DNA of 35,789 nt from Gallionellaceae bacterium (GCA_030834965.1 JAUQWW010000072.1:1-35789); one strand, 5' to 3'; numbered from the stretch's first letter, positions 7,492 through 16,142 are shown. Notes: generated from the letters alone by a model not told the origin. Numbers and translations are program-made.

Positions 7492-8183
7492 AAAAACTGT
7501 GGGGCTGGACGTGGCGCACAGTCGCGCTGTTTTTTGTTTTGCTCTTGCTTTACCAGGCATGGATCGCTGCGCACATCGCGTGGTGGATCAATCATAATCC
7601 TTCCACCAGCGCGTTCATGGAAAGCCGCCTGGAAGTGATGCAGGACAAGAATCCGGACGCCGAGCTGAAGCACAGGTGGGTGCCCTACAATAAGATTTCA
7701 AATCATCTCAAGCGCGCGCTGATTGCTTCGGAGGATGCAAAATTCGTTGATCACGAGGGATTCGATTGGGAAGGCATACAGAAGGCCTACGAAAAAAACC
7801 TGAAGAAGGGCCGGATCGTTGCGGGGGGTTCCACCATCAGCCAGCAGCTGGCAAAAAATCTGTTTCTTTCCACCAGGCGCACGCCGTGGCGCAAGGGCGA
7901 GGAAATCATCATCACGCTCATGCTGGAAACAATGCTGTCCAAGCAGCGCATCTTTGAAATCTATCTCAATGTGATCGAATGGGGCAACGGTGTGTTCGGT
8001 GCAGAAGCCGCGGCGCGGCATTATTATCAGGTCAGCGCGGCACAGCTGTCGGCAGAGCAAGCTGCCACGCTTGCCGCGATGGTGCCCAACCCGCGCTATT
8101 ACGACAGGCACCGTGAAGCGCGTGGCCTGTTGCGCAAGACCGAGATCATTCTGAGGCGGATGAGTTATGCGGATATTCCGTGA
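7485..8183 (+). CDS. mtgA: Monofunctional biosynthetic peptidoglycan transglycosylase
   Basis: A 232-residue GT51 enzyme that polymerises lipid II into glycan strands at the inner membrane. There is one N-terminal membrane helix (about residues 10-28). The catalytic Glu is in SEDAKFVDHEGFDW (Glu83), and the family motifs GGSTISQQLAKNLFLS, RKGEEIIITLMLE, KQRIFEIYLNVIEWGNGVFG and AAARHYY follow in order. The length is close to E. coli MtgA (242). Its ATG overlaps the aroE stop by 7 bases, so translation is probably coupled; aroE-mtgA is a common pairing in betaproteobacteria. Confidence 0.95.
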   Translation: MLKKLWGWTWRTVALFFVLLLLYQAWIAAHIAWWINHNPSTSAFMESRLEVMQDKNPDAELKHRWVPYNKISNHLKRALIASEDAKFVDHEGFDWEGIQKAYEKNLKKGRIVAGGSTISQQLAKNLFLSTRRTPWRKGEEIIITLMLETMLSKQRIFEIYLNVIEWGNGVFGAEAAARHYYQVSAAQLSAEQAATLAAMVPNPRYYDRHREARGLLRKTEIILRRMSYADIP

Positions 8184-8328
8184 CGCGCGCGCATGGCCTC
8201 TCTGTTTCATAATAGGTAAAAGCCGTTAAGCCGATACCCGTCCTTTTTGCTGGGTACGCAACAACTTGCATCACTGAAAACTGGTTATACTTGCGGCGCG
8301 CCATGAGCATGTACACAGGGGGATCGCA

Positions 8329-9954
8329 ATGCCGGGAGATGCGCACTTGAAATATCTTTCCATCCATCTGGATGAAAAGGGGCAGAAGGTAATCGCTTCT
8401 TTCAAACCGGAGGAAAGCACCGAAGCCGTCACTCTTGATGCGTTCATGCAGGCCATTCATGCAGCAGGATTTGGCGGGTATAGCATCCATCAGCCATCCG
8501 TAGAAGATGCAACGGCAAAATACAATTCCGGCGTTGCCTTTGAAATCATTGTGGGTGAGGCGCGGGACGGCAAATTCTCCATCCGCATCGATGCCAATCT
8601 TGTAGCCGCTTATCTAAGCTGCGCCCTGCCTCAGGGTGGCGCTCCGGTTCAAATACAAAGTGTCTTGCAGGAAGCTCAAAACAAGGGAATTACCGTGGCA
8701 CTTGATCTCAAGGCCATCGAAAGGGCGCTCCGCGAAGGAGGCGAGAATGTACTGATCGCCAGTGGCAAACCGCCTGTGCCCGGAGTGGACGGAAAATTTG
8801 AAAGCCTCGTTCCGAGCATGAAAGAAAGAAGCCCCCACCTTGATGAACATGGTTTGGCCGATTTTCGTGATCTCGGCGAGGTTGTTGCGGTTCGCCCCGG
8901 AGACGCACTGATGCGGCTTATTCCTCCGACTGATGGCGAACCCGGGGAAACAGTGGCCGGGAAGATCATTCCCGTCAAGCCAGGGAAAAAAATTGCATTC
9001 GCAACCAAGCTGGATGGCGCCGCTCTTGATCCCAATAACCCCAATATGCTGATCGCGGCAATCGCCGGCTGCCCGGTTGTACTAAAAGACGGTGTGTCGG
9101 TTGAGCCCATCTATACGGTTAAGAACGTTGACCTTCATACGGGGAATATTTTCTTTGATGGGACGATACATGTATCTGGGGATATTAAGGCAGACATGTC
9201 CATCAAGGCCACCGGCGACATCCATGTCGATGGCACCGTTGAAAGCGCCATGCTGGAGGCGGGCGGCGATGTTGTCGTTAAGGGCGGCATAATAGGCAGT
9301 TCAGAACTCCACGCCGGCTCAAACGAAGAATTCCACGCCGCCATCAAATGCACTGGCTCGTGCACGGCCCGTTTTGTGCAAAATGCCCACATTTCAGCCG
9401 AAAACGGCATCTTCATCCACGATATTGCCATGCTAAGCGAGCTGACCGCAGGGCATCAAATCATTGTCGGTGACAAGGGAAGCCGCAAGGGCGACATCAT
9501 TGGCGGAACCGCCCGCGCCACGATGCTCGTCAAGGCACAAAATATCGGCTCCCCTGCTTACCTGAAGACTGTTGTTCACGTAGGAGCAACTCCGCTCATG
9601 CATGAACAACATAACATTGTGACCAAAGCCCTTGAAGCTTCCGAACATAAACTTGCCGACATTAACAAGCTGCTCGAATTGGCTCGCTTGCACCCTGATC
9701 GGTTACCGCCGGAAACCGTCAAAACTGCGGAAGCAACGCGCGATGCTCTCAGCGCTGAAATTGAAACGCTCAGGGAAAATGAAATGGAACTGCGCAAAGA
9801 GATCGATATCGCCAACAAGGCGCAGGTAGTAGTGGAAAAACATGTTTTCGGAGGCTCCGAAATCTGTATCGGCCTAAAACACTACAAAACGGCAGACGAC
9901 AGGGAAGGCGGGGTCTTTCATTTAAATGAAGAAGGCGAACTGGTCTTTGTCTAG
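8329..9954 (+). CDS. FapA/DUF342 family protein
   Basis: A 541-residue cytoplasmic protein. The N-terminal part (about 1-170) is mixed alpha/beta. The central DUF342/FapA region has PGDALMRLIPPTDGEPGETV and KPGKKIAF. It is followed by a right-handed parallel beta-helix of short Gly-rich strands (GNIFFDGTIHVSGDIKADMS, ATGDIHVDGTVESAMLEAGG) and a C-terminal coiled coil (about 430-500). The Vibrio member FapA is linked to flagellar assembly and chemotaxis regulation, and a cheZ gene follows 0.8 kb downstream, but the role of this copy is not known. GGGGGA stands before the ATG. By eye the gene is less GC-rich than the upstream operon (27 of 60 bases G/C at 8341-8400). Confidence 0.85.
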   Translation: MPGDAHLKYLSIHLDEKGQKVIASFKPEESTEAVTLDAFMQAIHAAGFGGYSIHQPSVEDATAKYNSGVAFEIIVGEARDGKFSIRIDANLVAAYLSCALPQGGAPVQIQSVLQEAQNKGITVALDLKAIERALREGGENVLIASGKPPVPGVDGKFESLVPSMKERSPHLDEHGLADFRDLGEVVAVRPGDALMRLIPPTDGEPGETVAGKIIPVKPGKKIAFATKLDGAALDPNNPNMLIAAIAGCPVVLKDGVSVEPIYTVKNVDLHTGNIFFDGTIHVSGDIKADMSIKATGDIHVDGTVESAMLEAGGDVVVKGGIIGSSELHAGSNEEFHAAIKCTGSCTARFVQNAHISAENGIFIHDIAMLSELTAGHQIIVGDKGSRKGDIIGGTARATMLVKAQNIGSPAYLKTVVHVGATPLMHEQHNIVTKALEASEHKLADINKLLELARLHPDRLPPETVKTAEATRDALSAEIETLRENEMELRKEIDIANKAQVVVEKHVFGGSEICIGLKHYKTADDREGGVFHLNEEGELVFV

Positions 9955-10079
9955 CCTGCGTCTGATCGAAGGGGTCTTGCGTTCCTTGGCGCCAGCCTAT
10001 GCTCCAACACGTGTCGCACACCTGGTTGCATTCCGTTTTGAACACACTGCGTAAGGACTTGCCCTGAAGTTCCTTGGCC

Positions 10080-10469
10080 CTAGTGGCCGTGTATGAGCGT
10101 GGGTGACTCTTCGAATTTCAACACCTCCTGCTCCACGCTGATCTTGTTGCATTGCTGCACACCGATGGGCTTATGCGCCTTGTTCACTATTTTTACGCAA
10201 ATCTCGTGCTCGCCCAGTGCAAGTGAATTCAAGGTGTAGCTGTCCTTTATCCGGCGCAGCTCGGCCACTTGCTTGTTGTCCAGATAGAGGTGCGCATGAT
10301 GGCCTTTGGGACCCAGCGTTACATCATAGTAGACCCGGCAGCGCACTTTTGGATCGAGTTTGACGCCATCGAGAGGCGAGGAAATCGAAACCGAAGCCGT
10401 TTCAGCAAATACCAGCGGGGCGTAGCAGCACACAGCAAGCAATACAGCCAAGGATCTGAGTTTGAGCAT
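10080..10469 (-). CDS. Small periplasmic protein with an Ig-like, DUF4399-like pattern
   Basis: A 129-residue protein with a clear signal peptide (MLKLRSLAVLLAVCCYAPLVFA). The mature part reads as one beta-sandwich: ISSPLDGVKLDP, then GPKGHHAHLYLDNKQV, then LALGEHEICVKIVN and VQQCNKISV. The SP-x-DG start, the GHH-x-H-L-x-LD strand and the L-x-x-GxHxI strand resemble DUF4399-type exported proteins. The HHAH cluster and the C-terminal HGH could bind a metal. Two mature Cys residues may form a disulfide. It stands alone on the minus strand, divergent from cheZ. I do not recognise a specific function. Confidence 0.6.
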   Translation of the reverse strand: MLKLRSLAVLLAVCCYAPLVFAETASVSISSPLDGVKLDPKVRCRVYYDVTLGPKGHHAHLYLDNKQVAELRRIKDSYTLNSLALGEHEICVKIVNKAHKPIGVQQCNKISVEQEVLKFEESPTLIHGH

Positions 10470-10654
10470 GATTATTCTTTTTCAGGTAAGCGACAATGCA
10501 TCACGCGCAATTTACCGTATGTCAGCGCTGCTGAACAGCCCTGGCCTGTGGTACTGATGGGCGCTATTTCATTTTTTCCCAGTACTCGATTCACTGCTCT
10601 GGGTGATCCATCATGGCCTGACGGCTTCTGTCATAGCGCCAATGCCTGCAGGCC

Positions 10655-10682
10655 TCGACAGACTCCATCTGCATGCTATGAT
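10655..10682 (+). promoter_or_regulatory. Sigma-70-like promoter for cheZ
   Basis: TCGACA (10655-10660; 5 of 6 to TTGACA) and TATGAT (10677-10682; 5 of 6 to TATAAT) are separated by 16 bases. They lie about 50 bases upstream of the cheZ ATG at 10732. Confidence 0.5.
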
Positions 10683-10731
10683 TTGCGCTGGCTCGCACGA
10701 AAATTCAGACCTTATATCAGGATCGTTCGTC

Positions 10732-11352
10732 ATGACTACCCTCACCCCACGCAAGAAACGCGCTGCGCTGCCCGATGCAAAAGTCGAGAAAATCGGCATT
10801 GCGACCGCCCGGCTACACAAGCTGCTCAAGGAGCTTGGCCACACCCGCAACCTGGAAAAATCTGCCTCCACCATGCCGGACGCGCGCAACCGTCTTTCTT
10901 TTATCGACAAGTCCATGCACGAGGCATCGGAAAAAACCATCAACGCGGTGGAAGCCTCGGTGCCGCTGACCAAGGGCAGTCGTGCCGCCTGCAACGACCT
11001 GGCCGCGCGCCTTTCCAGCGTGGGTTTCAGCGAGCATGGCGAATTGATTGAAGAAACCGTCTCCAGGCTGAGCGAAATCGCCGCCGCCGAACAAGATGTT
11101 CACCACAATTTGATGCAGATCATGGAAGCGCAGGCGTTCCGCGATGTGGCTGGGCAAATGGTCAACAAGATCGTGAATGCCGCTGTCGAAATTGAAACCA
11201 TCCTGCTCGATATCCTGAAGGAATACGCACCGGACACAAAGGATTCACTGATCAGCACCGAAGGATTGACTGCCGGCCCCGGTCTCAAGACCAAGGATAA
11301 CGTCAAAGGTCAGGACGAAGTCGACGATCTGTTGGCCTCGCTGGGGTTCTGA
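10732..11352 (+). CDS. cheZ: CheZ-type chemotaxis phosphatase
   Basis: A 206-residue protein (E. coli CheZ has 214). CheZ removes phosphate from CheY-P to end the motor signal. The catalytic helix reads MEAQAFRDVAGQMVNKIV, with Asp138 and Gln142 in the positions of E. coli Asp143 and Gln147. The C-terminal peptide QDEVDDLLASLGF (194-206) matches the CheY-tethering tail closely. The middle forms a long helical hairpin, as expected for the dimer. The start at 10732 is preferred over an in-frame ATG at 10603, because the upstream residues are low-homology and a promoter sits between the two. No cheY, cheA or flagellar gene is adjacent. Confidence 0.9.
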   Translation: MTTLTPRKKRAALPDAKVEKIGIATARLHKLLKELGHTRNLEKSASTMPDARNRLSFIDKSMHEASEKTINAVEASVPLTKGSRAACNDLAARLSSVGFSEHGELIEETVSRLSEIAAAEQDVHHNLMQIMEAQAFRDVAGQMVNKIVNAAVEIETILLDILKEYAPDTKDSLISTEGLTAGPGLKTKDNVKGQDEVDDLLASLGF

Positions 11353-11755
11353 TGGGCGTAGCCGCTCTGGCTTTGCCTGACACGAATTCTCTACATCCAT
11401 ATCCTGAATCCTGGCCATTCTCCATATTTTGGTTGTGGTAATTGATTTTAAGAATTACCATATTAAATAGGTAGTTTGCTTATTGGATTGTCATGGTTTC
11501 CGTATTACCATTAACAATCTGACGAATACAAGCCGGCTATTACCGCCAGGCTTAGAGGTGTGCATGTCTGCAAATTCCTGATAAAAATAAGTATAAAATA
11601 AGTATAAGAATATCAACCATAAGAAAAATAAGTATCCGTCATGTCGGAGATGACCCTGGCAAACGACGGTCTATAACAACTAAATTAACGTGCCGTTTCT
11701 TATCCCCCAGCGTAAGCCGCGCTGACTTAAACTCTCAAGGGAAGGAGATTTTGTC
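11353..11755. other. AT-rich intergenic region with direct repeats before the cytochrome gene
   Basis: No credible gene is seen in these 403 bases. The composition changes sharply: 11401-11460 has 21 of 60 G/C and 11581-11640 only 12 of 60. An 8-base inverted repeat, TGGTAATT/AATTACCA, lies at 11436-11443 and 11453-11460. The decamer AAATAAGTAT occurs three times (11585, 11596, 11626). An AAGGAGA ribosome site closes the region, just upstream of the GTG start. It is most likely a regulatory region for the cytochrome gene. Confidence 0.6.
11585..11635 (+). repeat. Three direct copies of AAATAAGTAT
   Basis: Identical decamers start at 11585, 11596 and 11626, giving offsets of 11 and 30 bases (near one and three helical turns). 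They could be binding sites for an activator upstream of the tetraheme cytochrome gene. Confidence 0.6.
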
Positions 11756-12610
11756 GTGGGATCTATTGTTAAGCCTCATCACCGGACCATTTTGTTCTCA
11801 GCAGCCGTTTTGATTTTGGGTTTTGCAGCATACATGCCGCCAGCCCTGGCTGCCGGCATTGCCGATACCAAGCACAATCTTGGATCGACAGGAACAGGTA
11901 TCAATCACACTACCAATACTGCCGAAATTTGCTTGTTCTGCCATATGCCGGTTGAGGTCGATAGCACAGGTGCGCCGCTTCCACCGCTTTGGAACAAGCT
12001 CTTGCCCACAAATACCGTATATTCGACTTATGCCAGCCTGCAATCGGGCAGCATAAGTGGCACCATCGGAAAACCCGGGGGAAACTCGCTGGAGTGCTTG
12101 TCTTGTCACGATGGCGCCCAGGCAATGGATAACGTGATTAACTTTCCCGGTTTGGGCGTTGACCCGACGGGCGGTGGTGCTGCTGGTCGGGGATTTACCT
12201 GGGTAGGTAATCGCCAGGTCAATGGCAAGTTGATAAACGTTAATGGCTCGCTGGCCGTGCTCGGCACCGACCTGAGGGACGACCATCCGATTGGCATTGA
12301 ATACTGCGGTGGCCCGCGAGGCGGCGCAATTGGAACCTGCAAGGATTCCTATTACGTTCTGCCGACAGCAGGCATCGGGGGAAACATGGCGACCGGCCCT
12401 TGGTGGGTGGATACTCCCGACGGCATCAACGGAGTACGTGAAGCGACGGACATGCCTCTCTACGCCGCTGCGCCTGATCGTACTAGCGGCATCGGTCCGC
12501 AGGTGGAATGTGGCAGCTGCCACGATCCGCATTCCACCAACGCCCTTTTTCTGCGCCGCATAGCTGGAAACCGGAATAGCATCACCTGTCTTTCCTGCCA
12601 CGTTAAGTAG
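11756..12610 (+). CDS. Secreted tetraheme c-type cytochrome
   Basis: A 284-residue protein with an N-terminal signal (hydrophobic 11-32, ending ALAAG) and four CxxCH heme c sites: Cys59-His63 (CLFCH), Cys114-His118 (CLSCH), Cys252-His256 (CGSCH) and Cys278-His282 (CLSCH). Two further Cys (184, 195) may form a disulfide. Wide spacing between the second and third hemes leaves a roughly 130-residue Gly-rich domain without heme. The GTG start is chosen because AAGGAGA sits 7 bases upstream and the signal peptide begins there. Such proteins move electrons in the periplasm or at the outer membrane; the partner is not in the window. I do not recognise a named family such as MtoD, CymA or NapB. Confidence 0.85.
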   Translation: MGSIVKPHHRTILFSAAVLILGFAAYMPPALAAGIADTKHNLGSTGTGINHTTNTAEICLFCHMPVEVDSTGAPLPPLWNKLLPTNTVYSTYASLQSGSISGTIGKPGGNSLECLSCHDGAQAMDNVINFPGLGVDPTGGGAAGRGFTWVGNRQVNGKLINVNGSLAVLGTDLRDDHPIGIEYCGGPRGGAIGTCKDSYYVLPTAGIGGNMATGPWWVDTPDGINGVREATDMPLYAAAPDRTSGIGPQVECGSCHDPHSTNALFLRRIAGNRNSITCLSCHVK

Positions 12611-12641
12611 GCCGGTTGCCGGATCGATCCAGGAACTGAAC

Positions 12642-12670
12642 CGGGCCGGACATAAGATCTGGCCCGTTTT
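12642..12670 (+). terminator. Rho-independent terminator after the cytochrome gene
   Basis: A stem (12642-12650 with 12658-12666, CGGGCC...GGCCCG plus inner pairs including one G-T) is followed at once by TTTTATT. It lies 32 bases after the cytochrome stop. Confidence 0.8.
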
Positions 12671-12793
12671 ATTGCGGATAACTTGGCTTCACAGCTCACG
12701 TCTACAGGCGCCAAAGTCACAACGATAGCAATATCGAGTTAGCAACTCCGCAGCTCCAAAAACAGTTGCCGGCGCGTCTGCTATCATTGTGCC

Positions 12794-14647
12794 ATGCTCA
12801 ATATCCAGAATCTGACTTACCTGCAAGGCGGAATGCCGCTGCTGCAGGGTGTGAATTTGCAGGTGTACACCAATCAGCGTATCGGCTTGGTCGGCAAGAA
12901 CGGCTGCGGCAAATCCACTTTGTTCCGCCTGATACGCGGCGAAATCAAGCCGGATGGTGGTGAAGTCGCTCTGCAGTCCGGCAAGACAATTTCATTTGTC
13001 GAACAGGAAATCGCCAACTCCAGCCAGCCTGCGCTGGAATTCGTACTCGACGGCGACGTCGAGCTGCGCCAACTGGAAAAATCGCTGGCGCAGGAAAATC
13101 ACGACGCGGCCTGGTTCGATGCGCAGCACCGCTATGAATCCATCGATGGCTACGGCGCCCGCGCGCGCGCCGCGCAATTGCTGAACGGGCTGGGCTTTGC
13201 CAACGACACGCTGGAGCGGCAGGTCGCCAGTTTTTCAGGCGGCTGGCGCATGCGCCTGAACCTGGCGCGCGCGCTGATGCACAGGGCCGACCTGCTACTG
13301 CTCGACGAGCCCACCAACCACCTCGACCTGGAAGCCATCCTCTGGCTCGAACAATATCTGGCGCGCTATCCCGGCAGCCTGATTCTCGTCTCGCACGACC
13401 GCGAATTTCTGAACGCCTGCGTCAACCGCATCGCCCACGTGCACGACCGCACGATCGACTGCTACTCCGGAAACTACGATGACTTCGAGCGCGCCCGCGC
13501 CGAGCGCATCGCACAGCAGAACCAGGCGTTCAATCAGCAGCAGGTAAAAATCGCGCATCTGGAAGACTTCGTGCGCCGTTTCCGTGCCAAGGCGACCAAG
13601 GCCAAGCAGGCGCAGAGCCGCGTCAAGGCACTGGAGCGGCTTACGCGCATCGCGCCGGCGCATGTCGCGGACGGCCATTTCGAACTGGAGATCGAAGCGC
13701 CGGAGCGCAGTCCTGATTTATTGCTGCGTGCCGACAAAATGAGTTTTGCCTATAGCGACAAGAAACTGTTCCAGAATGTCGATCTGGCGTTGCGCGCGGG
13801 CGGGCGCATCGCGCTGCTCGGACCGAATGGCGCCGGCAAATCCACGCTGATCAAATTGCTGGTGTGCGAACTTCATCCGACCTCAGGAAAACTGGAAACC
13901 ACACCCGATATCCGCATCGGCTACTTCGCCCAGCACCAGTTGGAAAATCTGGACAGCACGGCCACGCCTCTGCAGCACATGGAGCGGCTCGCGCCCAAGG
14001 AAACGACTCTGGCGCTGCGCACCTTCCTGGGACGCTTCGGCCTCGCCGGCGACAGCGAAGACCGTCCGGTCGCGAGCTTTTCCGGCGGAGAAAAGAGCCG
14101 TCTGGCGCTCGCGCTACTGGCGTGGCAGAAGCCGCATCTGCTATTGCTCGACGAACCCACCAACCATCTCGATCTCGACATGCGCGATGCGCTCACGCTG
14201 GCGCTGGAGGAATACACTGGCGCAGTGGTGCTGGTGTCGCACGACCGCAGCCTGATCCGCGCCGTGGCCGACGAGTTGTGGCTGGTTGCAGATGGTGCGG
14301 CCAAGCTGTTTGACGGCGATCTGGAAGACTACAAGAATTGGATTGAAGCCCGCCGACCACGCGAGGCCGTGCAGGCGCAGCCGGAGAAGGCGCGACGCGA
14401 GACCGCGCCCAGACCGAACAAGAAAGCTCTGTTGTCAAAACAGTCCAAACTCGAAGCAGCGCTGGCGCAGGCACAGGCCGAACTCGCTGCAATCAACCGC
14501 CAGTTGGCTGATCCTGCCACCTATGTCAGACTCGCGCGTGCAGAAGTCGGCGAGTTGAACGCCGCCCACGCCGGCCTTGAGAAAAAAGTGGCCGAACTGG
14601 AGGAAAGCTGGCTGGAACTGGAAATGGCGATGGAAGAAGCGGGCTGA
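12794..14647 (+). CDS. ABC-F family ATPase (YheS/Uup-like)
   Basis: A 617-residue soluble protein with two ABC ATPase domains and no membrane segment. Domain 1 has Walker A GKNGCGKST, signature SGGWRMRLNLARA and Walker B LLLLDEPTNHLDL. A basic linker (about 230-290, RRFRAKATKAKQAQSRVKAL) joins it to domain 2, with GPNGAGKST, SGGEKSRLALALL and a second LLLLDEPTNHLDL. The C-terminus (about 540-617) is a coiled coil. ABC-F proteins act on the ribosome E site. The order and length suggest the YheS subgroup (E. coli YheS has 637 residues). No Shine-Dalgarno is visible. A TATCAT hexamer ends 6 bases before the ATG. Confidence 0.92.
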   Translation: MLNIQNLTYLQGGMPLLQGVNLQVYTNQRIGLVGKNGCGKSTLFRLIRGEIKPDGGEVALQSGKTISFVEQEIANSSQPALEFVLDGDVELRQLEKSLAQENHDAAWFDAQHRYESIDGYGARARAAQLLNGLGFANDTLERQVASFSGGWRMRLNLARALMHRADLLLLDEPTNHLDLEAILWLEQYLARYPGSLILVSHDREFLNACVNRIAHVHDRTIDCYSGNYDDFERARAERIAQQNQAFNQQQVKIAHLEDFVRRFRAKATKAKQAQSRVKALERLTRIAPAHVADGHFELEIEAPERSPDLLLRADKMSFAYSDKKLFQNVDLALRAGGRIALLGPNGAGKSTLIKLLVCELHPTSGKLETTPDIRIGYFAQHQLENLDSTATPLQHMERLAPKETTLALRTFLGRFGLAGDSEDRPVASFSGGEKSRLALALLAWQKPHLLLLDEPTNHLDLDMRDALTLALEEYTGAVVLVSHDRSLIRAVADELWLVADGAAKLFDGDLEDYKNWIEARRPREAVQAQPEKARRETAPRPNKKALLSKQSKLEAALAQAQAELAAINRQLADPATYVRLARAEVGELNAAHAGLEKKVAELEESWLELEMAMEEAG

Positions 14648-14685
14648 TCCTTCTGTCCCGCTTCACCACAGCCAAAGATATCTAT

Positions 14686-14708
14686 AACTTGCATTTTACA
14701 TGCAAATT
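14686..14708 (+). promoter_or_regulatory. NsrR-like operator overlapping a sigma-70-type promoter
   Basis: The core TTGCATTTTACATGCAA (14689-14705) is a 6-base inverted repeat with flanking symmetric A/T pairs out to 14684 and 14710. Over 14686-14708 it agrees at about 17 of 23 positions with the E. coli NsrR consensus as I recall it (AA-N-ATGCATTT dyad). TTGCAT (14689-14694) and TAAAAT (14711-14716), 16 bases apart, could be the -35 and -10 elements, so a bound repressor would block the polymerase. The genes downstream (DUF2249, NnrS-like) fit nitric-oxide control. Confidence 0.55.
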
Positions 14709-14761
14709 ATTAAAATAACGTAGCTAGCCCCTTAGCTCATCAACTTTTTAAAGGAAATAAC

Positions 14762-15022
14762 ATGATTCACAATTGCGCTAATTCCGTATCACCCGACATG
14801 CGTTACCCCTTCGATGCGCGCGGCGTTGCCAAGCGCTTCCGTCACGCCGCCATCTTCGGCGCGCTGGATTCCCTCCACCCCGGCGAAACCATGCTGTTCG
14901 TCAACGACCACGACCCGCTGCCATTGCTGGCCCAGCTGACGCAACGTTACGGTGAAGGCATCCAGATCAATTACGTTGCGCGTGAACCGGGACAGATCGT
15001 CATCGAATTCAACCGCAAATAA
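14762..15022 (+). CDS. DUF2249 domain protein
   Basis: An 86-residue single-domain protein. FDARGVAKRFRHAAIFGALD, then LHPGETMLFVNDHDPLPLL, then EPGQIVIEFNRK matches the DUF2249 (SirA/TusA-like fold) pattern, including the NDHDP loop. DUF2249 proteins are often found near genes for nitric-oxide and nitrite handling, but their biochemical role is not settled. AAAGGAAATAAC precedes the ATG. The next gene starts 7 bases after the stop, so the two are very probably one transcript, under the NsrR-like site at 14686-14708. Confidence 0.85.
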   Translation: MIHNCANSVSPDMRYPFDARGVAKRFRHAAIFGALDSLHPGETMLFVNDHDPLPLLAQLTQRYGEGIQINYVAREPGQIVIEFNRK

Positions 15023-15029
15023 GTTCGGC

Positions 15030-16142
15030 ATGCTGGTCGCCCTGGTGCTGACAACGCTGGCAAGCTTTGCCGCCAGCGTTGTGTTGCCCAGGGCTCTGTC
15101 CCTCCCTCCGGCGGCACATGTGCATCTTGCCTTGGCCATGGGGGTGATGCCGCTGATCCTCGGTGCGATGACGCATTTCGTTCCGGTTCTGACACGCAGT
15201 GCGGCCCCGCGCACCGGTGTAAAGCTCATCCCGATACTCATGCTCGCATCAGGCGCGCTGACCGTTTTCTCCTTCACAGCAGCACAGCAAACCTATTATC
15301 TGGCCGCGTTTCTCGCGCTCGTTGCTGCCGCAATATTCATTGGCTGGATCATCAAACGCACCTCGAATCCGCTGAATAAACCGCACCCCTGCTTGCACTG
15401 GTATCTTGCGGCGCTGGTCTGTCTGATGCTGGCGCTGGCTGCAGTGGCGGCCATGCTGCTGTGGCCGCAGCAGCATCTGGCGCTCAAGCGCCTGCATCTG
15501 CATCTCAACGCGCTCGGTTTCGTCGGCCTGACTGCCGTTGCCACATTGCAAGTACTGCTGCCCACGGCAGCCGGCCGCTTCGATCCGCAGGCCGCACAGC
15601 GATTACGGCTGGATTTGAAATGGGCGCTCGGCGGCACACTGCTGGCCGCATGCGGCGCAGCCTGGCTCACGCCGCTGGCATGGCTGGGCGCAGCATTGTG
15701 GGCGGTACCGTTATTTCACTTGGGCAAGGCATGGATCGCACTCTATCTGAATGACATCCGCCGTCTTCACGGCGCCGCACCCTCGCTCGCCGCGGCACTG
15801 GCCGGTTTTGCTACAGCCTTAATGTTCGGCGCACTGCATGCGGGCAATCTACTGAGCAGTTCCGACACGGCGCATGCCTTCATTCTGGCTTTTCTTTTCC
15901 CGCTGGTGACAGGCGCGGTGAGCCAGCTGTTGCCGGTGTGGCTGCGCCCCGGCCAGCAGACGGCATGGCACGCGCTCACACGGCAAAAGCTTGTCCAGAG
16001 CGGCGGCATCCGCGGCCTGATGTTCCTCGCGGGCGGCCTCCTGGTAGGGCTGGGGTGGCACAACGGGATATGGCTGGCAATCGCTGCACTGACCGCCTTT
16101 CTGTTTCAACTCGGGCTCGCAGCAAGAACAATAACGAAATAA
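15030..16142 (+). CDS. Multi-pass membrane protein, NnrS-like (putative heme/metal-binding)
   Basis: A 370-residue protein with about 10-12 membrane helices. Conserved-looking His sit in or near helices: AHVHLALAMG, GAMTHFVPVL, RLHLHLNALGFVGLTAVATL and GALHAGNLL. These resemble NnrS-type and related heme-copper membrane proteins linked to nitric-oxide stress. The match is to the overall pattern, so the NnrS label is tentative. The start at 15030 lies just after the DUF2249 stop (7-base gap); a longer frame starting at 14952 would overlap that gene and is unlikely. No charged catalytic core of a true cytochrome oxidase is seen. Likely cotranscribed with the DUF2249 gene and the radical SAM gene. 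Confidence 0.65.
   Translation: MLVALVLTTLASFAASVVLPRALSLPPAAHVHLALAMGVMPLILGAMTHFVPVLTRSAAPRTGVKLIPILMLASGALTVFSFTAAQQTYYLAAFLALVAAAIFIGWIIKRTSNPLNKPHPCLHWYLAALVCLMLALAAVAAMLLWPQQHLALKRLHLHLNALGFVGLTAVATLQVLLPTAAGRFDPQAAQRLRLDLKWALGGTLLAACGAAWLTPLAWLGAALWAVPLFHLGKAWIALYLNDIRRLHGAAPSLAAALAGFATALMFGALHAGNLLSSSDTAHAFILAFLFPLVTGAVSQLLPVWLRPGQQTAWHALTRQKLVQSGGIRGLMFLAGGLLVGLGWHNGIWLAIAALTAFLFQLGLAARTITK

Noticed and set aside
8213-8238. Possible flagellar sigma-28 promoter (TAAA ... GCCGATA) before the fapA-like gene
   Set aside because: The two elements are only 9 bases apart where about 15 from TAAA to GCCGATA are needed.
14686-14708. FNR/Dnr box before the DUF2249 gene
   Set aside because: FNR-type sites are TTGAT-N4-ATCAA; here the half-sites are TTGCAT/ATGCAA with a 5-base spacer, which fits NsrR better.
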